This document shows, piece by piece, positions 35,252 through 44,764 of a stretch of 64,000 nucleotides of DNA; the first letter of the stretch is position 1; every line of letters begins with the position of its first letter. The DNA lies in contig DBTQ01000027.1 in assembly GCA_002307135.1 (NCBI GenBank), forward strand, positions 248,001 through 312,000, in the 5' to 3' direction. The position numbers and the translations under genes are program-made. This DNA comes from Bacteroidetes bacterium UBA1312 (lineage in GTDB: Bacteria > Bacteroidota > Bacteroidia > Chitinophagales > Chitinophagaceae). Below the pieces are notes generated by a model that worked only from the letters and a program-made list of their open reading frames with translations, made no database searches and was not told the origin of the DNA.

Positions 35252-36535
35252 ATGGACACACACCTGATACTTTACATTGTCGGATGTATATTAATGATAG
35301 CATTTTTTGCAGGCACCGAAATAGCATTTGTTTCGGCGAATAAGCTAAATATTGAACTTAAGAAAAAACAAGGCACACTTACTGGAAAAATATTAGGTCG
35401 TTTCTCCAACAATCCTGAAGAATTTATCGGAACCAGTCTTATTGGTGTCAACATTCTGCTCGTTATTTACGGGTTGAAGATGACACAACTAACGGAGCCA
35501 TTTCTCAATCAATTACTGGAACCATTAGGGCATTATTTTGGTCACAATGCATTTGAGTACGTGCGTTTGTTCGCGGATACGGTCATTGCAACAATCATCA
35601 TTTTAATTTTAGCGGAGTTTTTACCCAAGGTCATTTTCAAAACAAAAGCGGAAACTTTATTGACTGTTTTTGCTTTGCCCATGCAGCTGACTTATTATTT
35701 GCTGTACCCGCTTGCTAAAATATTTGTAGCGATTTCAGAATTTATCCTAAAATATCTGTTCAATGTTTCTATAAAAAATACAAAAGACGTTTTTAGTCGG
35801 ATAGATCTGGAACATTTTGTAAAACAAAGCCTTCATGGTCACGAAAGTGATAGCAATGAAGTAAACACCGAACTATTTGAAAATGCACTTTACCTCGTAA
35901 ATGTAAAAGTGCGTAAGTGTATGATCCCCCGAAATGAAGTTGAGTCTGTAGAGCTACACACTTCTATTGCTGAGGTTCGTCAAAAATTCATTGACACCAA
36001 ACTATCTAAAATCCTTGTTTACGAAGGAAATATTGATAATATCCTAGGCTACTTACACCACCTAGATCTGAATAGAAAACCCGCAGATATTCAATCGGTA
36101 TTACATAGTATCACCCCTGTTCCCGAAGCTATGAGTGCTGTAGATTTGATGAATAAATTTACGCGCGACAGAAAAAGTATTGCCTGGGTAATAGATGAAT
36201 TTGGTGGCACAGCAGGAATCGTAACTATGGAAGATGTATTAGAACAAATCTTCGGCGATATCAATGATGAGTATGACGAGGCCGAGTATGTGGAACAACA
36301 ATTATCTGAAAATGAATATATATTTTCAGGACGCCTAGAGATTGATTATCTCAACGAGAAATATGATTTAAATTTACCGGCTGATCAATCAGAAACCCTA
36401 TCCGGTTTTATCATCGCCATGCATGAAACCATACCAAAACTTAATGATCAAATCATTATCGACAATTATCAATTCAACATTTTGATGGTAGGTGACACTC
36501 GAATTGAAACTGTGAAAATGGTCGTAATGAGTTAG
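35252..36535 (+). CDS. HlyC/CorC family CNNM-CBS protein
   Basis: 427 residues. DUF21/CNNM transmembrane domain with four hydrophobic segments (about 1-180), then a CBS pair (about 205-335) including IDEFGGTAGIVTMEDVLEQIFGDI, and a C-terminal CorC_HlyC domain. Members of this family function in ion homeostasis (Mg2+/Co2+ export) or as GldE-like motility accessory proteins. GldE of Flavobacteria shows the same order; the context here (nbaC downstream) gives no help. CorC-type homeostasis is the cautious call. Confidence 0.9.
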   Translation: MDTHLILYIVGCILMIAFFAGTEIAFVSANKLNIELKKKQGTLTGKILGRFSNNPEEFIGTSLIGVNILLVIYGLKMTQLTEPFLNQLLEPLGHYFGHNAFEYVRLFADTVIATIIILILAEFLPKVIFKTKAETLLTVFALPMQLTYYLLYPLAKIFVAISEFILKYLFNVSIKNTKDVFSRIDLEHFVKQSLHGHESDSNEVNTELFENALYLVNVKVRKCMIPRNEVESVELHTSIAEVRQKFIDTKLSKILVYEGNIDNILGYLHHLDLNRKPADIQSVLHSITPVPEAMSAVDLMNKFTRDRKSIAWVIDEFGGTAGIVTMEDVLEQIFGDINDEYDEAEYVEQQLSENEYIFSGRLEIDYLNEKYDLNLPADQSETLSGFIIAMHETIPKLNDQIIIDNYQFNILMVGDTRIETVKMVVMS

Positions 36536-36629
36536 GTTTGGATTAAAATATTTAAACAATACCAATTGAACAGGCCAATAAAATAAACGAATTATAGCCT
36601 GGTTTTGTAACTAGATAAAATTAAAAACA

Positions 36630-37157
36630 ATGGCAGTATTAGCACCACTCAATCTCCACAAATGGATAGAAGATAATCGTCACCTGCTTAAGCCTCCGGT
36701 TGGCAACGCTACAATATATCACCATGCAAAAGACTTTATAGTAATGATTGTTGGAGGCCCCAACAATAGAAAAGATTTTCATTTTAATGAAAGCGAAGAA
36801 TTATTCTATCAATTAGAAGGAGATATAGTTGTCCGTATTCACGACGAAGGCGTGATAAAAGATATTGAAATTAAAGAAGGGGAAATGTTTTTATTACCCG
36901 GCAAGGTGCCACACTCTCCGCAACGCGGCCCCAATACAGTAGGATTGGTTGTAGAAAAAGTAAGAGCATCAACCGAACAGGATGCATTTCTATGGTTTTG
37001 CGAAAATTGCCACGAAAAACTATATGAAGAATTTTTAAACATGACCGACATTGTAACACAATTACCACCAATAATGGCTGGATTCTATTCGGATGAACAC
37101 AAAAGGACTTGCAAAAAATGTGGTACAATAATGGAAATTCCTGTACCAAAAAAATAG
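36630..37157 (+). CDS. nbaC: 3-hydroxyanthranilate 3,4-dioxygenase
   Basis: 175-residue cupin enzyme that opens the ring of 3-hydroxyanthranilate in tryptophan/kynurenine degradation. The metal-binding motif is visible (DFHFNESEELFYQLEGD, with His then Glu) and the third His in VPHSPQR. The C-terminal rubredoxin-like Cys pairs are FCENCHEKL and CKKCGT. Length is typical. No other kynurenine-pathway gene is adjacent. It is 94 bp after the CorC-like gene on the same strand, so the two may or may not be co-transcribed. Confidence 0.93.
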   Translation: MAVLAPLNLHKWIEDNRHLLKPPVGNATIYHHAKDFIVMIVGGPNNRKDFHFNESEELFYQLEGDIVVRIHDEGVIKDIEIKEGEMFLLPGKVPHSPQRGPNTVGLVVEKVRASTEQDAFLWFCENCHEKLYEEFLNMTDIVTQLPPIMAGFYSDEHKRTCKKCGTIMEIPVPKK

Positions 37158-37248
37158 TTCGGTTATCAAAAATATAAGAATTATTCAAAGCCTTCTAATT
37201 TTTCAAAACAAACATTTATCTTCGCACATCCTTAAAATATAACACAAA

Positions 37249-37545
37249 ATGTCGCACGATACGCACAACCACCACCAATCACACAATGACAAACCTGTCT
37301 TAGAGTTCAAAACAGGTATTTTTTTCGTATTGATACTTGCAGGTCTTTTTTTAGCAGGTATTGCATTTGCAAAAGCAATGGGCGGAGATGAAGAAAACGG
37401 TCATGGTGGTGCACACCATACCGAAGCGGCGGCACACGAAGCTGGTGCTACTACTCATGAAGCAAACAAACACGAAGAGCAGAGTACAGCTCCAGCTGAA
37501 GAAGGACATGCACATGATGCAGCTCCAGCCGAACAACATCATTAA
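37249..37545 (+). CDS. Small membrane protein with a His-rich tail
   Basis: 98 residues. A His-rich N-terminus (DTHNHHQSH), one transmembrane helix (about 24-44, GIFFVLILAGLFLAGIAFA) and a His/Ala/Glu-rich C-terminal tail (HGGAHHTEAAAHEAGATTHE, later HAHDAAPAEQHH). The composition suggests metal binding (Ni, Zn or Cu) or chaperone-like buffering at the membrane, but no named family fits. It is flanked by nbaC and rfaD and likely has its own promoter. Confidence 0.7.
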   Translation: MSHDTHNHHQSHNDKPVLEFKTGIFFVLILAGLFLAGIAFAKAMGGDEENGHGGAHHTEAAAHEAGATTHEANKHEEQSTAPAEEGHAHDAAPAEQHH

Positions 37546-37649
37546 TCTGTGTTAATCACAAAAAATATTGATAAAAAACTTCAACAAGCAATGCCTCAAA
37601 AGCATTGCTTTCTTTTCATCGGTATATAAGAACAGGAGTATTTTGGATT

Positions 37650-38630
37650 ATGGAACAAAAGAACACTATTGTTGTAACAGGTGCCGCAGGTTTTATCGGC
37701 AGCTGTTTGGTAGCAAAGCTTAATGAACAAGGCTACAATAATCTCATTTTAGTCGATCATTTTTCGGACGAAAAAAAATTAGCCAATCTTCAACATAAAA
37801 AATATGCCCAAAAAATACACCGCGACCAATTTTTCGAATGGCTGAATAAACATCCCAATACAGTCGATTATATTTTCCATCTTGGAGCACGAACTGATAC
37901 TACAGAAATGGACTATGAAGTTCACCGAAAATGGAATCTCGATTATTCCAAAAATCTTTGGGAAATGTCTGTGGAGCAGCACATACCCTTAGTATATGCA
38001 TCTTCTGCCGCTACTTATGGTAATGGTGAATGGGGCTATAAAGACGATAATGAATTGTCTGAAAAATTGGTTCCACTCAATCCTTATGGACGCTCCAAAA
38101 ATGAATTTGACATTTGGGCATTACAGCAAAAAAAGAAGCCTCCATTTTGGGCAGGTGCAAAGTTTTTTAATGTTTATGGTCCAAATGAATTTCATAAAGG
38201 AAGAATGGCATCGGTTATTTTTCATGCCTATTATCAAATAAAAAAAACAGGTTCAGTAAAATTATTCCGCTCACATCATCCCGATTATAAAGATGGGGAA
38301 CAACTTCGTGATTTTATCTATGTTCAGGATATCATTAATATCTGTACTTGGCTCATGCAAAAACAACCGGAAAATGGATTGTATAATGCCGGTACTGGAA
38401 AAGCGCGTTCATTCAACGATTTGGTAACAGCTATTTTCAATACACTTTCCTTGCCAGTAAAAATTGAATATATTGATACTCCTCTCGACATCCGGGATAA
38501 ATACCAATATTTTACAGAAGCCGATATGTCCAAAATCAAAAAGGCCGGCTTTGATATTCCATTTGTGTCTTTAGAGGCTGGTGTGCAAGAATATGTAAGT
38601 AAATATTTACAACACGATCTGTATATTTAA
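37650..38630 (+). CDS. rfaD: ADP-L-glycero-D-manno-heptose-6-epimerase
   Basis: 326 residues from the ATG at 37650. Extended short-chain dehydrogenase of LPS inner-core heptose synthesis: Rossmann GAAGFIGSCLV (10-20), then FHLGARTDTTE, catalytic Ser in YASSAATYGNG, and Tyr/Lys in NPYGRSKNEFD. Substrate and cofactor (NADP) are those of the family. The other heptose genes (hldE, gmhA, gmhB) are not adjacent. Confidence 0.93.
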   Translation: MEQKNTIVVTGAAGFIGSCLVAKLNEQGYNNLILVDHFSDEKKLANLQHKKYAQKIHRDQFFEWLNKHPNTVDYIFHLGARTDTTEMDYEVHRKWNLDYSKNLWEMSVEQHIPLVYASSAATYGNGEWGYKDDNELSEKLVPLNPYGRSKNEFDIWALQQKKKPPFWAGAKFFNVYGPNEFHKGRMASVIFHAYYQIKKTGSVKLFRSHHPDYKDGEQLRDFIYVQDIINICTWLMQKQPENGLYNAGTGKARSFNDLVTAIFNTLSLPVKIEYIDTPLDIRDKYQYFTEADMSKIKKAGFDIPFVSLEAGVQEYVSKYLQHDLYI

Positions 38631-38745
38631 TACAAGACAAAAAGTTTATTGAACAGACCATTAAACTTTTGAACAAACATTTTGTCGAAGCCAAAGCTTA
38701 TAAATCAGGCATCTTCCGTTCCTCCCAATAATGACCTCAACCACT

Positions 38746-39579
38746 ATGAAACGCGTACTAATCATACCAGTAGCCTTAGTTTTTTTAATGTCTTGCAATA
38801 GCGCTAAAAAATCAGTGAGTAATAAAAATGCTTATGCCGATACGGCCATAGTAGTAGATGGTGATAACAGTGAATGGCCAACTCCATACCCTTATTATGA
38901 TGAAAAAGCTGGTATTGGCTACGACCTTTCGAACGATAAAGACAATCTTTATATCACAGTTAAAACAGCAGATGAAAAAGTTCAGGTAAAAATGTTACGT
39001 GGCGGATTAAACGTCTGGGTTGATGTAAAAGGCGAAAAAAATCTAACTACTGTGATCAATTATCCAATTGAAAATAACAACTCGTCACCTAAAACCGAAT
39101 CACCTGTAAAACAATCTCCGCAACAAAGAAGAATGGAAGCCATTGAAAATGCAAGAGATTATACCCTATCTGGATTTAAAAAATGTAATGGAGGTTTATT
39201 AATAAATCAAGCTAATAGTTGTGGCATAAAGGTAAAAATGGGCGTTAATGAATTTAATGAATTGGTATGGGAAGCGGCAATACCTTTTACTGCTTTATAT
39301 GGTCGTAAAATAACTGTTGTTGATACCCATAAACCCATTAGTGTTTGTTTTGACATCAAAGGGCTTAAACAAGCAGCAGGCAGCAATAGTGCACGAGGCG
39401 GTGGTATGGGAGGTGGCATGAGAGGTGGAGGAATGGGTGGCGGCATGAGAGGCGGTGGAGGAAGGATGGGTGGCGGCGGAAATAGCGGCACCAATAATCC
39501 GGGGGGAGCGGCAGACCGGCAAAAATTATTTGAACCAACTAAAACCTGGGTAAAAACAACACTTGCATTTAAGCCATAA
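38746..39579 (+). CDS. Lipoprotein with Gly/Met/Arg-rich C-terminal repeats
   Basis: 277 residues from the ATG at 38746. Lipobox FLMSC near residue 18 suggests lipid anchoring. The N-terminal body (DGDNSEWPTPYPYYDE and LYITVKTADEKVQ) resembles CBM9/DOMON-type beta-sandwich domains. The C-terminus holds tandem GGGMGGGMRGGG repeats, a low-complexity Gly/Met/Arg tail that could be flexible or bind RNA or metal. Function unknown. Confidence 0.72.
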   Translation: MKRVLIIPVALVFLMSCNSAKKSVSNKNAYADTAIVVDGDNSEWPTPYPYYDEKAGIGYDLSNDKDNLYITVKTADEKVQVKMLRGGLNVWVDVKGEKNLTTVINYPIENNNSSPKTESPVKQSPQQRRMEAIENARDYTLSGFKKCNGGLLINQANSCGIKVKMGVNEFNELVWEAAIPFTALYGRKITVVDTHKPISVCFDIKGLKQAAGSNSARGGGMGGGMRGGGMGGGMRGGGGRMGGGGNSGTNNPGGAADRQKLFEPTKTWVKTTLAFKP

Positions 39580-39587
39580 CGCTTGAT

Positions 39588-40379
39588 CTAGTTGGCACAT
39601 CTAAATCTCGCAGATATAGAATAATCAACACCTGCGGGCAGTACAGCGTCACAAAAGCTAATTTCGAAATGAGTAGCATCAATTGACCTCACATACAGTT
39701 TTGTTCCAGAATTCAGATAAGTATCAAATGTCAATGGACTACTAACATTAATGCGAACATATGGGCTATAATCCGGCGACAAATTAGTAATCAGGTAAGT
39801 ACCCTGAGTTGGATAGTCATGAAAATAAAGTATCATTCCATACTCATAAGCATTCACATTAATTACCCATCCATCTGCTGTAGAATAAACTGGTGATGTT
39901 GCAGAATAGATTTTCATGGAATCTTCACGATGATTCCCAACTATTTTCATGGAATCAAGTGCAGGTTTACAATCAATAGTATTAGAATCAATTTGTACAT
40001 TGCCTACCGCTATTACATCTCCATAACTATAACCATTTCTATTGGCAGCAAATGTTCTGAAATAATATTTTTTGAATGCTTTAAGGTTAGGATAACTGGC
40101 TGTAAAAGTGTTGCTATAAATAGTATCAACTAATTTTTGATTACTAGCCATATCTGGTACGGGTAAAGTATCCATACAGAATCCAACAAAGGACAATGGG
40201 TCTGCTCCTTCACTCAAAATAGTACCTTTAACCAACACACTTCCATCAGCTTGTACTACTGCAGAGGTTGTGGCTACTTGAGGGTAATAATCATGTACAT
40301 TCTTTTGCACTTTACTACAACCTGAGCATAATACAAGCAATACGAATAGAAACAGTAAAGTATTTATTATTGCCTTCAT
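39588..40379 (-). CDS. Hypothetical lipoprotein paired with an outer-membrane protein
   Basis: 263 residues with a lipobox (VLCSGC, near residue 21), suggesting lipid anchoring. A fibronectin type III-like segment (TFTASYPNLKAFKKYYFRTF) is in the middle. It starts 2 bp after the end of the beta-barrel gene on the same strand, so they form a two-gene operon. Function unknown. It ends 9 bp before the convergent lipoprotein gene at 38746-39579. Confidence 0.75.
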   Translation of the reverse strand: MKAIINTLLFLFVLLVLCSGCSKVQKNVHDYYPQVATTSAVVQADGSVLVKGTILSEGADPLSFVGFCMDTLPVPDMASNQKLVDTIYSNTFTASYPNLKAFKKYYFRTFAANRNGYSYGDVIAVGNVQIDSNTIDCKPALDSMKIVGNHREDSMKIYSATSPVYSTADGWVINVNAYEYGMILYFHDYPTQGTYLITNLSPDYSPYVRINVSSPLTFDTYLNSGTKLYVRSIDATHFEISFCDAVLPAGVDYSISARFRCAN

Positions 40380-40381
40380 GC

Positions 40382-41044
40382 TTAATCTTCTTCTTTTTCT
40401 TGTTTCATAATATTATAAACTAACCCAATACCAATATTCTTAGTAGGGTATTTGCTGCTCCAATCTGTGAGTGTTTCCTGTTGATATAAAATATTTGCCA
40501 AAACAGAAAAATGCGCATTAATATCATAGGAAACACTGGCTCGTACTCTTAAGCCTGCTATATAGTCTTCATTATTTACGCTTTGAGTAAGAATTGGTGT
40601 ATAATCAGCTTTATAAACATTCTTTACTATCCCAACAACTGCACCACCACCTATAAAAAAATCAACTTTTTTATAGCGCCAGATTCTAAAATTATATTCT
40701 ATAAAAAAGCTCGTTTCCTTATGATTGGAATAAACGAGACTACCCGGATATATTTTATAACCGTTATCGTATTGCACTAAAAAAACGGGGAAAGTATCTA
40801 ATCTTGGTTTGTATTCTGCATGAAAGAAACCAACCCTACCAATAATTTTACCATCGTCAGATGTTTGGGTATAAAACAATTCGAAAGACGCAGCTTTTCC
40901 GAAAGATGCACCAAAGTCACCCAATGGTTTGGAATAAGATGTATTAAAACCTATTTGAGCTATAGTATTCTGTACACAACCGAGAAGAAATACAAACAAT
41001 AGAATGTGCCTGAAAGAATTTTTAATTGATAGTGTCTGGTTCAA
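40382..41044 (-). CDS. Outer-membrane beta-barrel-like protein
   Basis: 220 residues with a signal peptide (about 1-29) and a C-terminal beta-barrel pattern: alternating short beta-strands with aromatic ends (ASFELFYTQTSDDGKIIGRV, IEYNFRIWRYKKVDFFIGGG, GIGLVYNIM). The start is TTG at 41044: no in-frame ATG precedes the signal peptide until a stop at 41108. Co-transcribed with the lipoprotein gene following it. It may bind or channel a small ligand; the family is unnamed to me. Confidence 0.7.
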   Translation of the reverse strand: MNQTLSIKNSFRHILLFVFLLGCVQNTIAQIGFNTSYSKPLGDFGASFGKAASFELFYTQTSDDGKIIGRVGFFHAEYKPRLDTFPVFLVQYDNGYKIYPGSLVYSNHKETSFFIEYNFRIWRYKKVDFFIGGGAVVGIVKNVYKADYTPILTQSVNNEDYIAGLRVRASVSYDINAHFSVLANILYQQETLTDWSSKYPTKNIGIGLVYNIMKQEKEED

Positions 41045-41108
41045 TTGATGTAAGTTACCTTTAAGATTCTTAATATTATAATCAACAAAAGAAATGAATA
41101 GACTGGTG

Positions 41109-42500
41109 CTATACCTGTTTTAATTCACTTACCAAATCTTGCAAAACCTTTTTGGCATCGCCAAACAACATAGATGTTTTAGGTTTGAAAAATAATTCAT
41201 TTTCGATACCTGCATAACCCGGTTTCATGCTACGTTTATTTACAATTACATGATCCGCTTTTTGGACTTCCAAGATAGGCATTCCATATATGGGGCTTGA
41301 AGGATCTTCTTTAGCAGCAGGATTCACTACATCATTTGCACCTAAAATCAACACCACATTAGTACTACTCATTTGATCATTGGCATCTTCCATTTCCAAC
41401 AATTTTTCATAAGGCACATCAGCTTCTGCAAGCAATACATTCATGTGTCCCGGCATACGACCAGCAACAGGATGGATACCATAAGTTACTTCCACACCTT
41501 TTTCTTCCAATAATTTCTCGAGCTCATGGCAAGCATGTTGTGCTTGTGCAACGGCTAATCCATAACCGGGAATGATACACACTTTTTGTGCATAAGCCAT
41601 AAGAGTAGCGGTATCATTGAGTGAAATTTCTTTATAATTACCTTGCTCCTTCACCACTCCTGCAACTCCGACTTTTGCCGCCCCAAAAGAACCAATCAAT
41701 ACGTTTTTGAGCGACCGATTCATGGCTTTACACATAAGCATCGTAAGAATTGTGCCGGCCGACCCCACCAAAATACCACCCGTTAGCATTACTGGATTAT
41801 TGTATAAAAATCCGCCGAAGGCAGCCGCTACTCCGGTAAATGAATTGAGCAACGAAATGACAACCGGCATATCGGCACCACCAATAGGCATCACAAATAA
41901 TACACCATAAACGGCAGCAAGTATAAGTATGGTATAAAATACCCAAGATTCTGTAGTATAGCCGCCAATGAGCATTACAGACAATGATAGTAAAGCTGCC
42001 CAGAGGATAAAATTGATGACTTGTGCACCGGATATGGATTTATCCTTTATTTTCCCGTTCAACTTACCCCAAGCAATAATACTACCAGCAAATGAGACTG
42101 TTCCGATAATCATTCCCAATACGATAACAAGCAATATACCTGTTGAAGGAGTCGGATTATGATGATACTCTATGAGCGAGATAAGCATTGCACAAGCCCC
42201 CCCCATACCGTTAAAGAGACTTACCATTTCAGGCATCGCTGTCATTTGAACTCTTTTTGCAGCTAGCGTACCCACAACAGAACCTATGATTAACGCCGCA
42301 AAAATCCAAGGATAGTTACCCAAAGGATTTCCTTCATGATCTTTATATAAAAAAATAGTAGCAAAAATAGCAATACCCATACCTGTTGCAGCTACCAGAT
42401 TTCCTCTGCGAGCCGAGTCAGGATGCGATAACATTTTAAGCCCAAGAATAAAAGTTATCGAACCAATAAGATAACTAAGTTGTAAAATAGTTTGCTCCAT
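41109..42500 (-). CDS. pntB: NAD(P) transhydrogenase subunit beta
   Basis: 463 residues. The N-terminal ~280 residues hold about nine membrane spans of proton-translocating PntB. The C-terminal soluble dIII domain binds NADP(H): GYGLAVAQAQH, VHPVAGRMPGHMNVLLAEA-type segment and LILGANDVVNPAA. With PntAa and PntAb it catalyses proton-driven hydride transfer from NADH to NADP+, supplying NADPH. It is last in a split three-gene operon, 3 bp after pntAb. Confidence 0.95.
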   Translation of the reverse strand: MEQTILQLSYLIGSITFILGLKMLSHPDSARRGNLVAATGMGIAIFATIFLYKDHEGNPLGNYPWIFAALIIGSVVGTLAAKRVQMTAMPEMVSLFNGMGGACAMLISLIEYHHNPTPSTGILLVIVLGMIIGTVSFAGSIIAWGKLNGKIKDKSISGAQVINFILWAALLSLSVMLIGGYTTESWVFYTILILAAVYGVLFVMPIGGADMPVVISLLNSFTGVAAAFGGFLYNNPVMLTGGILVGSAGTILTMLMCKAMNRSLKNVLIGSFGAAKVGVAGVVKEQGNYKEISLNDTATLMAYAQKVCIIPGYGLAVAQAQHACHELEKLLEEKGVEVTYGIHPVAGRMPGHMNVLLAEADVPYEKLLEMEDANDQMSSTNVVLILGANDVVNPAAKEDPSSPIYGMPILEVQKADHVIVNKRSMKPGYAGIENELFFKPKTSMLFGDAKKVLQDLVSELKQV

Positions 42501-42503
42501 GAT

Positions 42504-42827
42504 TTATTTTTTTGCTTTTTTCTTAGAAAACATTTCCAACATTCTATCGGTTACCACAAAGCCTCCTACTACATTGAGTGTACCTAATATTACCGCCCAA
42601 AAACCTAAGGTCAATGCTAAATAATCATCAGCACGGGCTTGCCCCATAACAATGATAGCACCAATAATAACAACACCATGTATGGCATTCGCACCACTCA
42701 TCAATGGCGTATGCAAAACAGAAGGTACGCGTCCTATTACTTCTATACCTAAGAATATAGAAAGAATAACGATCGTGAGCAATCTATAAATTGCCGGATC
42801 TGTAAACAGATTTTGAATGGTTTCCAT
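42504..42827 (-). CDS. pntAb: NAD(P) transhydrogenase subunit alpha, part 2
   Basis: 107 residues with three membrane spans that form the proton channel half equivalent to the C-terminal part of E. coli PntA. LYI and TPLMSGANAIHGVVIIGA match the conserved channel segment. It sits between pntAa (64-bp gap) and pntB (3-bp gap). The gene split is the Bacteroidota and Rhodospirillum-type arrangement. Confidence 0.95.
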   Translation of the reverse strand: METIQNLFTDPAIYRLLTIVILSIFLGIEVIGRVPSVLHTPLMSGANAIHGVVIIGAIIVMGQARADDYLALTLGFWAVILGTLNVVGGFVVTDRMLEMFSKKKAKK

Positions 42828-42891
42828 TTTAAAATAAACGTTTATGTTGGAAGAAATATTTCAAATAATTATTGCCAAATAACCAGAATTA

Positions 42892-44007
42892 CTATAATAA
42901 AGCAGTTACTCTTTCATTAACAACATTGCCACCATGCGCAATACAAGTTCCCTTCACAATATCATCTTCAAAATTGAGCTTCATGTTCCCTTCAGCATCA
43001 ATAATCAATTTCAGGAAATTGAACACATTTTTAGCATATAATTTACTGGCATCAGCCGGCATAGAGGCTGCAAGTGCTGAATTACCAATAATCGTTACCC
43101 CATTGTGAAGTACCGTCTCTTTATCTTTTGTAAAATCTGTATTACCACCCGTTGCTGAAGCTAAGTCTATAATTACAGAACCAGAACGCATGTCTTCCAT
43201 CATTTCTTTGGTGATCAGAATAGGTGCTTTTCTACCAGGGATTTGGGCCGTAGTAATTACAATATCACTCTTCCGAATATGTTCGTGTATTTTGGCTTTT
43301 TGTTTTTGTTGAAAATCTTCAGACTGCTCTACAGCATAACCACCGGCTTTTGAAGCATCGGCCGCACCTTCTACTTCTATAAATTTTGCGCCCAAACTGC
43401 CTACTTCTTCTTTAACGGCTGGGCGTGTATCAAATACTTCCACTACAGCCCCCAACCTACGTGCAGTAGCTATTGCCTGCAGACCAGCCACTCCAGCCCC
43501 AAGTATCATTACTTTAGCCGGCGGAATACTACCGGCAGCAGTCATAAACATGGGAAGATATCGGCTGTACTGCATCGCTGCCAATAATACAGCTTTATAT
43601 CCGGCAATATTTGCCTGAGAACTGAGCACATCCATACTCTGTGCACGGGTTGTTCGTGGAATTGTATCTAGACTAAAAACCGTTTGACCCGCTGTTGCTA
43701 ATTGTTGCATCAGGGGAACGTTAAAAAGCGGTTGGTAAACACCCATCAACACCGTATCCGGTTTCGAAGACATTGCGATTAGTGTCGGGTTAATCGCCAA
43801 GATTAAATCTGCTGCAGACGAAATTTCAGATGCCGATTTAATTACTGCACCTGCATCCGTATATGCTTTATCAGAGAAAAAAGCCGATTTGCCTGCTTCA
43901 GACTCCACCCAAACAGTTACTTTCATTTTAGCCAATGCCAATACAACCTCAGGGACAAGAGAAACGCGCGTTTCAGGCAATTGCTCTTTTAAAACACCTA
44001 TTATCAT
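42892..44007 (-). CDS. pntAa: NAD(P) transhydrogenase subunit alpha, part 1
   Basis: 371 residues of the soluble NAD(H)-binding dI domain. Signature segments: VGVLKE-like IIGVLKEQLPETRVSLVPE at the N-terminus, RAQSMDVLSSQANIAGYKAV, VMILGAGVAGLQAIATARRLG (the GxGxxG fold) and VITTAQIPGRKAP. Like other split PntA proteins it lacks the membrane segments, which are encoded by the next gene. First gene of the operon; the promoter is in the 140-bp divergent region shared with the TlpA-like gene. Confidence 0.95.
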   Translation of the reverse strand: MIIGVLKEQLPETRVSLVPEVVLALAKMKVTVWVESEAGKSAFFSDKAYTDAGAVIKSASEISSAADLILAINPTLIAMSSKPDTVLMGVYQPLFNVPLMQQLATAGQTVFSLDTIPRTTRAQSMDVLSSQANIAGYKAVLLAAMQYSRYLPMFMTAAGSIPPAKVMILGAGVAGLQAIATARRLGAVVEVFDTRPAVKEEVGSLGAKFIEVEGAADASKAGGYAVEQSEDFQQKQKAKIHEHIRKSDIVITTAQIPGRKAPILITKEMMEDMRSGSVIIDLASATGGNTDFTKDKETVLHNGVTIIGNSALAASMPADASKLYAKNVFNFLKLIIDAEGNMKLNFEDDIVKGTCIAHGGNVVNERVTALL

Positions 44008-44147
44008 AAATGGTTTGTGTTTCGTTTAAGAAGGGTAAGATATAGCCGAATCAGCACAACTCCAAATTTTAACGATACAAAAACGTAGAGGATCAGAAGT
44101 TTGTGTAATTTTCAATACTTTTACCGTCCTTAAACGAAAAACTAAAA

Positions 44148-44672
44148 ATGAAAAAAGTATTTGCGTCCTTATTACTGTGTGCCGCTGTGAGCCTTTCAGC
44201 AAAAGCTCAATACAGCAACGAAAAAATGAAAATTGGCGATAAAGCTCCCGAATTAGCTTACGAAAACCCTCAAGGCAAAAAAATAAGCCTTGCAGAGATC
44301 AACAAAGGTCGCATCGTTTTATTAGATTTTTGGGCTTCGTGGTGCGGTCCCTGTCGTCGTTCCAACCCAAGTTTAGTAAGTCTATACAACCATTACAAAT
44401 CAAAAACTTTTAAAAATGCAAAGAATGGATTTACAGTTGTAAGTGTATCTTTAGACAAAGCGAAAGATGCATGGCTAAACGCTATTGAGTCCGATAAGCT
44501 TGCATGGCCATATCACATGTGCGATTTTGGAGCTTGGCAATCACAAGCCGCGGCAGCCTATGGCGTTCAATTTATTCCTCAGGCATTCCTAATCGGTACT
44601 GATGGTAAAATAATAGGAAAATACAATTCTGCAGAAGAAGCTGAAAGTGATTTAAAAAAGCTGACAAAATAA
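44148..44672 (+). CDS. TlpA-family thioredoxin-like protein
   Basis: 174 residues with a signal peptide (about 1-20) and a thioredoxin domain: LLDFWASWCGPCRRSNPSL with the active-site CGPC, FTVVSVSLDKAKDAWL, and QAFLIGTDGKI. Periplasmic thiol-disulfide exchange is expected, for example in cytochrome maturation or lipoprotein folding. Divergent from the pnt operon and upstream of the L31 gene, with which it shares no operon. Lipid attachment is not evident. Confidence 0.88.
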   Translation: MKKVFASLLLCAAVSLSAKAQYSNEKMKIGDKAPELAYENPQGKKISLAEINKGRIVLLDFWASWCGPCRRSNPSLVSLYNHYKSKTFKNAKNGFTVVSVSLDKAKDAWLNAIESDKLAWPYHMCDFGAWQSQAAAAYGVQFIPQAFLIGTDGKIIGKYNSAEEAESDLKKLTK

Positions 44673-44676
44673 TATT

Positions 44677-44705
44677 TTGTCAAATCTGATATTTCGTTAC
44701 CTTTG
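44677..44705 (+). promoter_or_regulatory. Promoter of rpmE2
   Basis: TTG at 44677-44679 and TACCTTTG at 44698-44705, spacing 18 nt, close to the Bacteroidota consensus TTG-N19-TAnnTTTG. Transcription should begin shortly after 44710. Confidence 0.7.
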
Positions 44706-44764
44706 CAACCTTATTGTAATAACCTGCATGGCAAAATCCATGCCCAAAACATAAAATAAATAAA

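Noticed and set aside
39207..39494. Pro-rich minus-strand frame opposite the Gly-rich lipoprotein tail
   Set aside because: The Pro-rich sequence is simply the reverse complement of the Gly/Met/Arg repeat.
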